From NCBI RefSeq assembly GCF_008831155.1, contig NZ_WBKB01000002.1:310001-374000 (forward strand): DNA of 64,000 nucleotides, given 5' to 3'. The notes beneath the pieces are model-generated. The model saw only the letters and a program-made list of their open reading frames with translations. It was not told the DNA's origin and did no database searches. A program made the translations under genes and the position numbers. Below, piece by piece: positions 9,308-18,245 of the stretch; positions within the stretch are counted from its first letter, which is position 1; each line of letters opens with the position of its first letter. The stretch comes from Gulosibacter chungangensis. Lineage in GTDB: Bacteria > Actinomycetota > Actinomycetes > Actinomycetales > Microbacteriaceae.

Positions 9308-10288
9308 ATGGTGACATTGTCAATCCACGAAATGACGGGTACCTCACAGCAAGCGGGAGTCGAAGTGAGCAGTGATTCGGTTGCACCCGAACGCTCGATC
9401 CTCAAACGCAAGCTCGCAGCGTATGTTTCGCTGACCAAGCCGCGCATCATTGAGCTGCTTTTGGTGACGACTCTACCCACGATGTTTCTTGCGGCGAAGG
9501 GGTTGTTTTCCCCTTGGCTTGCACTCGGGGTATTAGTGGGTGGTTCGCTCTCGGCCGCAAGCGCGAACGTGTTCAACTGCTATATCGACCGCGATATTGA
9601 CAAGGTAATGCGCCGGACGAAGAACCGGCCGCTCGTCACCGGGGAAGTGACCCCGCGCGAGTCACTCATTCTCGCCTGGGTGCTTGGTATCGCATCCACT
9701 GCGCTGTTGTGGGCCGTTGCCAATCCACTGACCGCAGCGCTCAGCGTCGGCGCGATCCTGCTGTATGTGGTTCTCTACACACTGATCCTTAAGCGTCGTA
9801 CCGACCAGAACATTGTCTGGGGCGGTGTCGCCGGTTGTATGCCGGTACTGATCGGTTGGGCGTCGGTCACGAACAGCCTGTCCTGGGAACCGCTCATTCT
9901 GTTCCTGGTGATCTTCCTCTGGACCCCAGCCCACTACTGGCCGCTGTCGGTCAAATACGTCGAAGACTATGAAAAAGCCGATGTGCCGATGCTTTCGGTG
10001 ACGATGGGCGAGGGCGCCGTCGCCCTGCAGTCCGTGATCTACGCCTGGGCAACGGTTATCGCGAGCCTGCTGCTCATCCCGATCGCTCCGATGGGGTGGA
10101 TCTACACCATTGCCGCAGTCGGATCCGGACTTTGGTTTATCGGCGAAGCACACCGTCTCTACTACGACGTGGTCAAAGACAACGGCGAGGCGAAGCCTAT
10201 GCGAGTATTCCACCTCTCGATCACTTACCTCACACTCGTATTTTTGGGTGTGGGGCTCGACCCGATTTTCTTCTTCCCGCTGTACTAG
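9308..10288 (+). CDS. ctaB: Protohaem IX farnesyltransferase (haem O synthase)
   Basis: Membrane prenyltransferase that attaches farnesyl to haem B to make haem O, the first step to haem A for cytochrome oxidase. The UbiA-family aspartate-rich motif is present in NCYIDRDIDKVMRRTKNRP, after the N-terminal YVSLTKPRIIELLL, and about eight or nine membrane helices follow. The start is uncertain: ATG 9308 has AAGGA directly against it, whereas GTG 9365 (VSSDSVAPERS) has GGGAG five bases upstream and gives 307 residues. It is divergent from tkt, a conserved actinobacterial arrangement. Confidence 0.95.
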   Translation: MVTLSIHEMTGTSQQAGVEVSSDSVAPERSILKRKLAAYVSLTKPRIIELLLVTTLPTMFLAAKGLFSPWLALGVLVGGSLSAASANVFNCYIDRDIDKVMRRTKNRPLVTGEVTPRESLILAWVLGIASTALLWAVANPLTAALSVGAILLYVVLYTLILKRRTDQNIVWGGVAGCMPVLIGWASVTNSLSWEPLILFLVIFLWTPAHYWPLSVKYVEDYEKADVPMLSVTMGEGAVALQSVIYAWATVIASLLLIPIAPMGWIYTIAAVGSGLWFIGEAHRLYYDVVKDNGEAKPMRVFHLSITYLTLVFLGVGLDPIFFFPLY

Positions 10289-10321
10289 CGCGGGCTCCCG
10301 AAGCCTCACGGGACAACGGAA

Positions 10322-10347
10322 AAGGACCTGTCAATCGGCAGGTCCTT
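10322..10347. terminator. Terminator between ctaB and the pyruvate-kinase-like gene
   Basis: Nine-base-pair stem aaggacctg / caggtcctt with an eight-base loop, followed on the plus strand by cttcgttg. It lies between converging genes and could act in both directions. Confidence 0.7.
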
Positions 10348-10367
10348 CTTCGTTGAGCCGGGGGAAG

Positions 10368-12200
10368 CTATTCCACGCGCGCAATGAGATCGTCGAGGTC
10401 GAACGATTCGAGTGGCCGCAGCAGGGAACGCTTCTTCGATAGGTGCCCACCCATTCGCTCGAGGATGGAGGTGAGTGATTCGATAGCTTCGACAATGAAG
10501 GGGCCCTTATTGAGCATCACCGCTTCGGCTCGCCTCCCCATCGCGGCATCGGTAACTTCGGCGCGTGAGGGCAGTCCGGTGCGGGCGAGTGTGTCAAGCA
10601 CCTGGGTTGCCCAAATCACCGGCACGTGAGCAGCTTCGCAGAGCCAAAGGATCTCTTCTTGGACTTCGGCAAGGCGATCAAAACCGAGCTCGACCGCGAG
10701 GTCACCGCGAGCGATCATCACGCCGACGCCGCCCCACCGCATGGCTTCCAAGAGCATTCGCGGGAGCGATTGGAACGCTTGCTTCGTCTCGATCTTGAGA
10801 GTGATACCGATTCTCTGGGCATCCAGTCGCTCGAGTTCATTGATCAAATCGGACACATCCTGATAGGAGCGTACGAAGGAAAGGTTCACGGTATCGGCAT
10901 GCCTGGCTACGAAGGGCAGGTGAAAGCGATCCTCTTCGGTAATCGCGGGAATCCGGAGGGTGGTATCGGGCAGATTGATACCCTTCTCGGCACGCAGCTT
11001 CACGCCATCGATACCAGCACGAACAACCTCAACGATGATTTCTTCGGTGGTTACGGTCTCAATGACGCCAGCAATCTTTCCGTCATCGAAAAGGATGCGC
11101 TGCCCCGCCTCAGCGTCGCTAAACGCGGCTTCTAGCGAGCATCCGATGCGGTGCGGGCCAGCGTGTGTCGCTGGCTGGGGTGACATATCGCGTAGCAGGT
11201 GGATACGGTCGCCGGCGCGGACATAGAGATGCTGCGGTACCTCGGGCAGTTCGGCGACAGTGATCACGGCGCCGGATTTGGTGTCCAATTCCATGTCGGT
11301 CAGGAAATACGTTGTTCGGGTAAAACTCACCTCAATAAAACCTGGCCCGAGATCAGTGACACGGAGAGTTCGGGACCTGCCCCGGGCATCCTCTGTCTTG
11401 AGCTTGTCCCCAATCTTGAACGTGAGTTTCTGCAACCCCTTGACGGGGATCGCAAGCGGTGGGGAAGCGAAGTCTGCTTGCCCGGGAAGCTTGCTGGATT
11501 CCACGAGGAGCACCCGAGCGGCCTCACTGACCCGACCGTAGTCATCGCGCAAGGGCTTCACCTTGAGCACCTGCGGGCCGGGCATGAGTGGTCCAGTCCG
11601 AAGTTTTGGACCACCGAGGTCCATCGCCACTCGGACACTATCGGGTAGCGCGCGGACTGAGTTGATCATTGATGACCATTCGGATTCCGAATCATGCGCG
11701 CAATTAATGCGGGCGATATCCATCCCAGCACGTCCCATGCGCTGCACCAGCGTCGTGGAGTGCGCGGCCTCAGTCGGCAGTGTCACCATGACCCGGGTGG
11801 TTCGTTGATCACCATGGACGAAGCCGAGCAGGTCATCCCGATTGCGGAGCAGCACATTCCGGCCATCCTCCAATGGCCCCCAAATCTCCTGGCGGTGGCG
11901 GCCTTCGGCCAGGGCCGCGACGGTTTCGAGAACGGTGAGTAGCCAGGAACGAACGATGGCCTCCATCCGCCCCAGGCTCGAGAGCCCGTAGGTGGACAGC
12001 GATCGTTGCAAGGGCCGCAAGTCCCGCTGTCTGACCGCAACGTAGTGCACGAGATTCCGGGCGGATTCGCGATGTTCCGGAAGTACCGCCTCGATGAGCT
12101 CGGCAGCTTCATGTTCTGCCCGCTCAATATCGTGCAGCAGTACCCGCAGGGCATCTGCGAGCTCGGGCAAATTCATGATGGGGTCTGCGCCGGGAGTCAT
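10368..12200 (-). CDS. Pyruvate-kinase-like protein with N-terminal extension and large insertion
   Basis: A 610-residue relative of pyruvate kinase. Residues 1-130 are a helical, charged extension with no known domain that I recognise. The catalytic barrel follows: RINCAHD (164-170), MDLGGPKLRTG (193-203), KIE (469-471), ARGD (497-500), ATQ (531-533) and MLNKGP (562-567). Catalytic arginine, lysine, glutamate, aspartate and threonine positions appear kept. The segment between KLRTG and KGINLPD spans about 200 residues, roughly twice the usual B domain, and only about 40 residues follow MLNKGP, so the C-terminal regulatory domain is missing. It lies 14 bases behind ctaA, probably in one operon. 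No clear ribosome binding site; ATG at codon 9 is an alternative start. Reaction in vivo is unknown. Confidence 0.75.
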   Translation of the reverse strand: MTPGADPIMNLPELADALRVLLHDIERAEHEAAELIEAVLPEHRESARNLVHYVAVRQRDLRPLQRSLSTYGLSSLGRMEAIVRSWLLTVLETVAALAEGRHRQEIWGPLEDGRNVLLRNRDDLLGFVHGDQRTTRVMVTLPTEAAHSTTLVQRMGRAGMDIARINCAHDSESEWSSMINSVRALPDSVRVAMDLGGPKLRTGPLMPGPQVLKVKPLRDDYGRVSEAARVLLVESSKLPGQADFASPPLAIPVKGLQKLTFKIGDKLKTEDARGRSRTLRVTDLGPGFIEVSFTRTTYFLTDMELDTKSGAVITVAELPEVPQHLYVRAGDRIHLLRDMSPQPATHAGPHRIGCSLEAAFSDAEAGQRILFDDGKIAGVIETVTTEEIIVEVVRAGIDGVKLRAEKGINLPDTTLRIPAITEEDRFHLPFVARHADTVNLSFVRSYQDVSDLINELERLDAQRIGITLKIETKQAFQSLPRMLLEAMRWGGVGVMIARGDLAVELGFDRLAEVQEEILWLCEAAHVPVIWATQVLDTLARTGLPSRAEVTDAAMGRRAEAVMLNKGPFIVEAIESLTSILERMGGHLSKKRSLLRPLESFDLDDLIARVE

Positions 12201-12214
12201 AATGGCGGAGGTTC

Positions 12215-13186
12215 TCAGGCAGAAGCGACGGGAAGGTGAACGTCGCCTTTAGATCCTTGGTCTCCGTCCGCGGCCAACGCGGCGGCAGCATCGCGGCGGG
12301 CATTCACGAGCACCACTGCGAGCACCGCAATCGTGACGACAGCGAGCACCATGTGGAGTGCGACCGACCAAATCGGCAGTCCGGTACGAGCCTGGAAGAC
12401 GCCGACGCCGATCTGCACGACCACAATGGCGCTAAGGGCGATCGAACTGCGACGGGTGCGTGGGTATTGTCCGCGGAAAACGACGACCAGGAAGATCGCC
12501 AACGCGACGACGAGTGCGTAACCGGGCCAGGCGTGTACGTGCTGCATGATGGCTGCATCCAGGCCGTTACGAGCCGCAATCGAATCACCAGCGTGTGGGC
12601 CAGCACCGGTGGTGAGCACACCGACCACCTCGGTGATCCAGGTGAGTACGGCGACCACAATTGCCATTGCCCACATGCCAGGTGCACCCTTGGTGGCGCC
12701 ACGGCGAGGGAGCTGTTCGGCTAGCCGTACGCGTTGCAGCAATAGCGCGGCGATCCCCACGATGAGGGCCGAGAACAGGAAGTGAACACCCACGATGCGA
12801 GGATCAAGGTGGAACAACACCGTGATCCCACCCACGATTGCCTGCACGATGATCAAGCTGCCGACCCAAAGTGAGGGAATGACAAGACCCAAGCCGGTTC
12901 GCGCGGTGTTGAACACAGCCAAGAAGGTCAATAGCGCAGCGACCACCACGACACCCGTGAGGGTTCGGTTGCCGAATTCAATAATCCCGTGAATTCCCAT
13001 CTCCGCGGTGGGCACGAGAGAATCATCAGTGCACATGGGCCATGTTGGGCAACCGAGTCCGGAACCGGTCAAGCGCACCAGTCCGCCGGTGCCCACGATG
13101 ATGATGTTCACCGCGAGGTTCACCCATGCGATCACCCGCGTCCAGGGGGTGACATGGTCGGGCATCAAGGCTTTGACGAAGGACAC
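12215..13186 (-). CDS. ctaA: Haem A synthase
   Basis: Membrane protein that oxidises the haem O methyl group to give haem A for the aa3-type cytochrome oxidase (COX15/CtaA family). The 323-residue protein has about eight membrane helices, GSGLGCPTWPMC with a conserved cysteine pair in the first outside loop, and haem-ligand histidines in MGIHGIIEFGNRTLTG, VHFLFSALIVG, HVHAWPGYA and LHMVLAVVTI. GTG start with AAAGAGG five bases before it. Together with ctaB (haem O) and the SURF1 gene at 29021, it completes the haem A and oxidase assembly set. Confidence 0.94.
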   Translation of the reverse strand: MSFVKALMPDHVTPWTRVIAWVNLAVNIIIVGTGGLVRLTGSGLGCPTWPMCTDDSLVPTAEMGIHGIIEFGNRTLTGVVVVAALLTFLAVFNTARTGLGLVIPSLWVGSLIIVQAIVGGITVLFHLDPRIVGVHFLFSALIVGIAALLLQRVRLAEQLPRRGATKGAPGMWAMAIVVAVLTWITEVVGVLTTGAGPHAGDSIAARNGLDAAIMQHVHAWPGYALVVALAIFLVVVFRGQYPRTRRSSIALSAIVVVQIGVGVFQARTGLPIWSVALHMVLAVVTIAVLAVVLVNARRDAAAALAADGDQGSKGDVHLPVASA

Positions 13187-13390
13187 GGGTACCTCTTTAC
13201 AGACTTTAATTTGAGCGCGGCCAGATTCTTCTTCAGTGGCTTAGACTAGAAGGTGCTGTTCATTGCCAGCGGGCCATCGACGTGACCGAGAGCGGTTCGG
13301 GAACAAACTCTGGCTCGCGGTCGTTCCATTCTATGTGCGCTTTCCGCCGGATGGTGGCGACGAACAAACATGACGAGAGAAGAGGTAGCG

Positions 13391-14809
13391 ATGTCAGACG
13401 TGCTCATCGACCGCCCAGAACTCAATGACATTGGTCATTACGAGTTTGGTTGGTCAGATCCTGATGCAGCAGGAGCCGCTGCGAAACGCGGCCTAAGTGA
13501 AGCAGTGGTTCGTGATATTTCGCGAATCAAGGGCGAGCCCGAGTGGATGCTCGAGCGCCGTCTCAAAGGCCTGCAAATGTTCGACCGCAAGCCGATGCCG
13601 ACCTGGGGAGCAGACCTTTCTGGCATCGACTTCGACAACATCAAATACTTCGTGCGTGCTTCTGAAAAGCAGGCGCAAACTTGGGAAGACCTTCCCGAAG
13701 ACATCCGCAACACCTACGAAAAGCTCGGTATCCCCGAAGCTGAGCGTCAGCGCCTCGTGGCCGGTGTGGCGGCACAGTACGAGTCCGAAGTGGTCTACCA
13801 CCAGATCAACGAAGAACTCGAAAAGCAGGGTGTCATCTTCTTGGACACTGACACTGCCCTGCGCGAGCACCCGGAGTTCTTCGAAGAGTACTTCGGCACG
13901 GTGATCCCTGCCGGAGACAACAAATTTGGCGCCCTGAACACCGCTGTCTGGTCGGGCGGCTCTTTCGTGTATGTCCCCAAGGGCGTGCACGTAGAGATTC
14001 CGCTGCAGGCCTACTTCCGTATCAACACGGAAAACATGGGTCAGTTCGAGCGCACGCTGATCATCGCTGATGAGGGTAGCTACGTGCACTACATCGAGGG
14101 TTGCACGGCCCCCATCTATAAGACTGACTCGCTGCACTCCGCTGTGGTGGAGATCATCGCGAAGAAGGACGCTCGGGTGCGTTATACGACCATTCAGAAC
14201 TGGTCGAACAACGTCTACAACCTCGTCACCAAGCGTGCGGTTGCCGAAGAGGGCGCGACCATGGAATGGGTCGATGGCAACATCGGTTCGAAGGTGACCA
14301 TGAAGTACCCGGCGATCTTCTTGACGGGTGAGCACGCCAAGGGTGAGACTCTTTCGGTCGCGTTCGCTGGTCCCGGTCAGCACCAGGATGCTGGCGCCAA
14401 GATGATTCACCTGGCCCCGCACACGCAGTCCTCGATCACTTCGAAGTCCATTGCCCGTGGCGGCGGTCGTGCCGGCTATCGAGGTGAGGTGCGTATCGAC
14501 GAGAAGGCGCACAACTCTAAGAACTCGGTGATCTGTGATGCGCTGTTGATCGACACCGAATCACGTTCCGACACGTATCCGGCGATTGACATTCGCGTTG
14601 ATGACGTCGAACTCGCACACGAAGCAACCGTGTCCAAGGTTTCGGCTGACCAGCTGTTCTACTTGATGAGCCGCGGTCTGGAAGAAACCGAAGCAATGGC
14701 GATGATTGTGCGCGGCTTCATCGAGCCCATCGCTCGTGAGCTGCCCATGGAATATGCGCTCGAACTCAACAAGCTCATTGACCTGAGCATGGAAGGATCG
14801 GTGGGCTAA
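13391..14809 (+). CDS. sufB: Fe-S cluster scaffold protein SufB
   Basis: Component of the SufBCD complex that builds and transfers iron-sulfur clusters in the cytoplasm. 472 residues, the usual length, with the conserved C-terminal beta-helix core. The cluster-region cysteine is in EGCTAPIY, and RADYR-type sequence appears as [12 protein letters not shown]. The ATG at 13391 is chosen over one at 13370 because GAGAGAAGAGG lies just before it. It is first in sufB-sufD-Rieske-sufC-sufT; the SufR repressor gene often found upstream in actinobacteria is absent. Confidence 0.97.
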   Translation: MSDVLIDRPELNDIGHYEFGWSDPDAAGAAAKRGLSEAVVRDISRIKGEPEWMLERRLKGLQMFDRKPMPTWGADLSGIDFDNIKYFVRASEKQAQTWEDLPEDIRNTYEKLGIPEAERQRLVAGVAAQYESEVVYHQINEELEKQGVIFLDTDTALREHPEFFEEYFGTVIPAGDNKFGALNTAVWSGGSFVYVPKGVHVEIPLQAYFRINTENMGQFERTLIIADEGSYVHYIEGCTAPIYKTDSLHSAVVEIIAKKDARVRYTTIQNWSNNVYNLVTKRAVAEEGATMEWVDGNIGSKVTMKYPAIFLTGEHAKGETLSVAFAGPGQHQDAGAKMIHLAPHTQSSITSKSIARGGGRAGYRGEVRIDEKAHNSKNSVICDALLIDTESRSDTYPAIDIRVDDVELAHEATVSKVSADQLFYLMSRGLEETEAMAMIVRGFIEPIARELPMEYALELNKLIDLSMEGSVG

Positions 14810-14813
14810 CCAC

Positions 14814-16001
14814 ATGACCGCGACTCAAACTCCGGCGGCACCGGCAGGCAAGACTGTTCCGGTACAGACTCGCTCCGAACGACTCACGTCGTTCAAGCAC
14901 GCGGACTTCCAGCCCGTTACGGGCCGGGAAGCCGAATGGAAATACACTCCGGTCCGTGACATCAAGGACCTTCTCGACGACAAGCTCGCAGCGGACCTGC
15001 CAAACGTTGTTGACCCACAGGTTGACGGCATCTCGACCTCGTTCATCGGACGCGATGACGAACGTCTCGGCTCTGTTCACGCCCCGGAAGACCGGGTTGC
15101 CGCGAACGCCTGGGAAGCCTTCGACAAGGCGCTGCTGATCTCAATCACCGGTGAAGAAGACAAGCAGGCCGTTGTTCGCCTGAACGGATACACCGGTCAA
15201 GCGCAGGCCGCACACACCTTCATCGACATTGCTCCCCACGCACGTGGCTTGGTAGTGCTCGTTCAAGAGGGTGCCGGTCGCGTTGCTGAGACGGTAGAGA
15301 TTCGTGTCGGGGACGGCGCAAATGTCACGCTGGTGACCGTGGGCGAGTGGGACGACGAAGCAGTGAATGTTTCGGCTCACCACGCGTACGTCGGTCGCGA
15401 TGCATTCCTGAAGCACATCGTGGTTTCGCTCAACGGCAAGCTCGTTCGTCTGAACCCCTCGATCGCCCTGGCAGAAAATGGTGCGGACGCGGAACTGTAC
15501 GGTCTGTACTTCGCTGATGCCGGCCAGCACCTCGAACACCAGGTCTGGGTGCACCACATCGCTGAGAAGACCCGTTCGCGCGTCACCTATAAGGGTGCAC
15601 TGCAGGGGAAGACCGCACACTCGGTTTGGATCGGTGACGTGCTCATCGATGCGAATGCCGTGGGAACTGACACCTACGAAGAGAACCGCAACCTGTTGCT
15701 CTCGCGCGGCCCGAAGGCCGACTCGGTGCCGAACCTGGAAATCAAGTGCGGCAACATCGAGGGCGCCGGGCACGCATCCGCCACCGGGCGCTTCGAAGAA
15801 GACCAGCTGTTCTACCTCATGGCTCGTGGAATCGATGAGCGGGCAGCCCGGCACCTGGTCGTGCACGGCTTCCTCAACGAAATCATTCAGCAGATCGACA
15901 ACGAAGAAATCACCACCGAACTCAACGAACGTCTGGAGCAAGAACTGGAGATCGCCGATAAGGCGTTCGCCGCTGCAGCCGCCGCCGAGGTGAATGCGTA
16001 G
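14814..16001 (+). CDS. sufD: Fe-S assembly protein SufD
   Basis: Partner of SufB in the SufBCD scaffold. 395 residues, with REAEWKYTPVRDIKDLL near the N terminus and the conserved core SRVTYKGALQGKTAHSVWIG and LFYLMARGIDERAARHLVVHGF near the C terminus. It starts four bases after the sufB stop, and its stop codon shares one base with the GTG of the Rieske gene, so the operon is tightly coupled. The N-terminal 20 residues are alanine/proline-rich and probably disordered. Confidence 0.96.
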   Translation: MTATQTPAAPAGKTVPVQTRSERLTSFKHADFQPVTGREAEWKYTPVRDIKDLLDDKLAADLPNVVDPQVDGISTSFIGRDDERLGSVHAPEDRVAANAWEAFDKALLISITGEEDKQAVVRLNGYTGQAQAAHTFIDIAPHARGLVVLVQEGAGRVAETVEIRVGDGANVTLVTVGEWDDEAVNVSAHHAYVGRDAFLKHIVVSLNGKLVRLNPSIALAENGADAELYGLYFADAGQHLEHQVWVHHIAEKTRSRVTYKGALQGKTAHSVWIGDVLIDANAVGTDTYEENRNLLLSRGPKADSVPNLEIKCGNIEGAGHASATGRFEEDQLFYLMARGIDERAARHLVVHGFLNEIIQQIDNEEITTELNERLEQELEIADKAFAAAAAAEVNA

Positions 16002-16333
16002 TGGCTTTTGAACGCGCCTGCGCGGTTTCAGACGTGCAGGTAGACACTCCTGTGCGCATCGAACTCGGTGATCAAGCGATTGCCGTGGTTCGTGATTCCG
16101 CGGGGGAGGTGTTCGCAATCGGTGACCGTTGCACACACGGCGACATCTCGCTTTCCGAGGGGTTCGTGGAAGACGGCACCCTCGAATGCTGGGCGCACGG
16201 TTCGCAATTCTCATTGCGCAACGGTTGGCCGCAGTCCCTCCCGGCATTTGAGCCGGTACCAGTCTTCGACGTCAAGGTCGAGGGCGACGACATTCTTATT
16301 GATCCGACTCCGATCTACAAGGAGAACAACTAA
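16001..16333 (+). CDS. Rieske [2Fe-2S] ferredoxin in the suf operon
   Basis: A 110-residue single-domain Rieske protein. The cluster ligands are visible as CTH at about residues 43-45 and CWAH at about 62-65 (C-x-H and C-x2-H). The domain matches small ferredoxin subunits of non-haem iron oxygenases, but no oxygenase lies nearby. Its position between sufD and sufC, with the GTG start overlapping the sufD stop (TAGTG), suggests a role in supplying electrons for Fe-S assembly; that is inference. Rieske genes at this place are common in actinobacterial suf operons. Confidence 0.9.
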   Translation: MAFERACAVSDVQVDTPVRIELGDQAIAVVRDSAGEVFAIGDRCTHGDISLSEGFVEDGTLECWAHGSQFSLRNGWPQSLPAFEPVPVFDVKVEGDDILIDPTPIYKENN

Positions 16334-16335
16334 CT

Positions 16336-17097
16336 ATGAGCACGCTTGAAATTAAGAACCTCCACGTTGAGGTTGAGACCGAGCAGGGCGCCAAGGAGAT
16401 TCTTCGTGGCGTTGACCTGACCATCAACTCCGGTGAAATTCACGCCATCATGGGCCCGAACGGCTCAGGAAAGTCAACGCTCGCGTCGACGATCGCCGGC
16501 CACCCCGCATACGAGGTCACCGAAGGCTCGGTTACCCTCGACGGCGAAGATGTCCTTGAGATGTCGGTCGACGAACGCGCGAAGGCAGGCCTCTTCCTCG
16601 CCATGCAATACCCGGTAGAGATCCCGGGTGTGAGCATGTCGAACTTCCTACGCACGGCCAAGACCGCAATTGACGGCGAGGCCCCGGCGCTTCGTCCCTG
16701 GCTGAAGGAAGTCAAGGGCGCCCTCGAGCACCTTCGCATCGGCGAAGAGTTCCTGCAGCGCAACGTGAACGAGGGCTTCTCCGGTGGTGAGAAGAAGCGC
16801 GCAGAGATCATGCAGCTTGAGCTGCTGAAGCCGAAGTTTGCGCTCCTCGACGAGACCGACTCGGGCCTCGACGTTGACGCACTGCGCATCGTCTCAGAGG
16901 GCGTGAACAACGCACATCAGGAAAACGGTCTGGGCATCATGCTCATCACCCACTACACGCGTATCCTGCGCTACATTAAGCCTGACTTCGTTCACGTATT
17001 CGTGAACGGGAAGATGGCCGACCAGGGCGGCCCCGAGCTCGCGGACAAGCTGGAAAACGAAGGTTACGACAGCTACCTCGCGGCTGCGGCTGCATAA
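16336..17097 (+). CDS. sufC: Fe-S assembly ATPase SufC
   Basis: ABC-type ATPase that powers the SufBCD complex. The 253-residue protein has Walker A GPNGSGKST at about residues 38-46, the signature FSGGEKKR, Walker B FALLDETDSGLD and a switch histidine in LITHYTRIL, all standard for SufC. ATG start; AAGGAG about a dozen bases upstream lies inside the end of the Rieske gene. It follows that gene with almost no gap. Confidence 0.97.
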   Translation: MSTLEIKNLHVEVETEQGAKEILRGVDLTINSGEIHAIMGPNGSGKSTLASTIAGHPAYEVTEGSVTLDGEDVLEMSVDERAKAGLFLAMQYPVEIPGVSMSNFLRTAKTAIDGEAPALRPWLKEVKGALEHLRIGEEFLQRNVNEGFSGGEKKRAEIMQLELLKPKFALLDETDSGLDVDALRIVSEGVNNAHQENGLGIMLITHYTRILRYIKPDFVHVFVNGKMADQGGPELADKLENEGYDSYLAAAAA

Positions 17098-17114
17098 GTA
17101 TAGGGAGATCCCAA

Positions 17115-17447
17115 ATGGCACTCGTCTCACTCGCTCCAGAGCGATATGACGCAGTCGAAGAGGCGCTCAAAGACGTCGTTGACCCGGAACTCGGCGTCAA
17201 TATCGTTGACCTTGGGCTCATTTACGACCTCAATTGGGAGGATGAACTCGATGCCCTCGTGGTGTCGATGACATTGACCTCGGCCGGCTGTCCGCTGACC
17301 GATGTCATCGAAGATGAAATGGCAAAGGCTCTCGACGGCGAAGTTGAACGCTTCAAGATCAACTGGGTTTGGATGCCGCCTTGGGGTCCGGAGAAGATCA
17401 CCGATGACGGCCGCGAAATGATGCGTGCCCTCGGGTTCAACATCTAA
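17115..17447 (+). CDS. sufT: SufT-like Fe-S assembly factor (MIP18/DUF59 family)
   Basis: A 110-residue protein of the MIP18/DUF59 family, which helps in Fe-S cluster maturation or delivery. The family pattern is VVDPELGVNIVDLGLIYD near the N terminus and the conserved cysteine in LTSAGCPLTD; MPPWGPEKIT follows. TAGGGAG precedes the ATG. It is the last suf gene. In many actinobacteria sufS and sufU lie between sufC and this gene; here only 17 bases separate them. Confidence 0.9.
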   Translation: MALVSLAPERYDAVEEALKDVVDPELGVNIVDLGLIYDLNWEDELDALVVSMTLTSAGCPLTDVIEDEMAKALDGEVERFKINWVWMPPWGPEKITDDGREMMRALGFNI

Positions 17448-17500
17448 CCCCGGTTACTGCCGCTCGGGCCCTTATCGGCTCGAGCCCGGCTCGCAAGACA

Positions 17501-17548
17501 GCAAAGAGTATTGCCCGGTTCCAATTGGAACCGGGCAATACTCTTTGC
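17501..17548. terminator. 48-base perfect palindrome, bidirectional terminator
   Basis: Two 24-base arms with no gap, centred at 17524/17525 in ccaattgg. The pairing is perfect on both sides. It lies between the converging sufT and bioN genes and is best read as a bidirectional transcription terminator, with arms about twice the usual length. It could also be a protein-binding palindrome. Confidence 0.8.
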
Positions 17549-17598
17549 GAGCGTGAAAAGCACTCGCATGCGGGCCACTACGCCGCGGTGTGGGACGG

Positions 17599-18195
17599 TC
17601 AATCTACGCCGCGGGCACGCAGCGCATCCGCGAGCTGATCTCCGTGTTGCAGTGCTGACACCAGCAGCGGCAACACCATCCGATAGCTCATGCGCGGGCC
17701 ACCGCGTGCAACCGAAGCCTCGCGAATCTGCCCGAAAATACTCGCGATGACGGGAATGGTCGTAATCGTCAGCGAGAGCAGCAGACTCACCTTCGTGGGA
17801 GAGCCCCCGAATCGCTGCAGGGGAGTGAGCAGGGTCTCGATCACATCCAGCAGCTGCGCCATCGGGGTCGTGAGCGTAATCAGCGCAGCAAGGAGCACCA
17901 CAATGCACACGCGCAGTGTGTTGATGAGTGCCGGTTCCACGCCGAGAAATATTAGCTGCGGCAGAATCATGATCACGACCAGCCAGCGGAGCAGTACGAT
18001 TTGTCGCCAGAACTCGCCGAGTCCAAAGCCGGTTGCCAGGTATCCCAATGTGGTGACGACGGCAGCTGCGGCCAGTAGCCACCAGTGGTATCCCAACAGT
18101 GATATGACGAGCGCGAGAATGGCCAGGAGTGCAAGCTTCAGCCCGGCCGGGCAACGGTGGAGGATGCTGTGACCGGGACGGAACAGGGTGATCAA
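17599..18195 (-). CDS. bioN: Energy-coupling factor transmembrane protein (BioN)
   Basis: EcfT-type membrane subunit of the biotin ECF transporter, joining the ATPase BioM to the binding protein BioY. The 198-residue protein has about four hydrophobic helices in the first 110 residues and the two C-terminal coupling motifs, seen as ASVARGGP and DALRARGV. The only usable start is a TTG at 18195, since an in-frame stop lies upstream. It is the third gene of bioY-bioM-bioN and follows bioM by 50 bases. Confidence 0.9.
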   Translation of the reverse strand: MITLFRPGHSILHRCPAGLKLALLAILALVISLLGYHWWLLAAAAVVTTLGYLATGFGLGEFWRQIVLLRWLVVIMILPQLIFLGVEPALINTLRVCIVVLLAALITLTTPMAQLLDVIETLLTPLQRFGGSPTKVSLLLSLTITTIPVIASIFGQIREASVARGGPRMSYRMVLPLLVSALQHGDQLADALRARGVD

Positions 18196-18245
18196 GGTCG
18201 CGGTCCGATCAGTAACGGCTGGGTTGGTTCGGCATAGCTGGGCCT

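Noticed and set aside
13493-14512. 339-codon open frame opposite sufB
   Set aside because: No start signal or recognisable motif; sufB on the other strand is certain.
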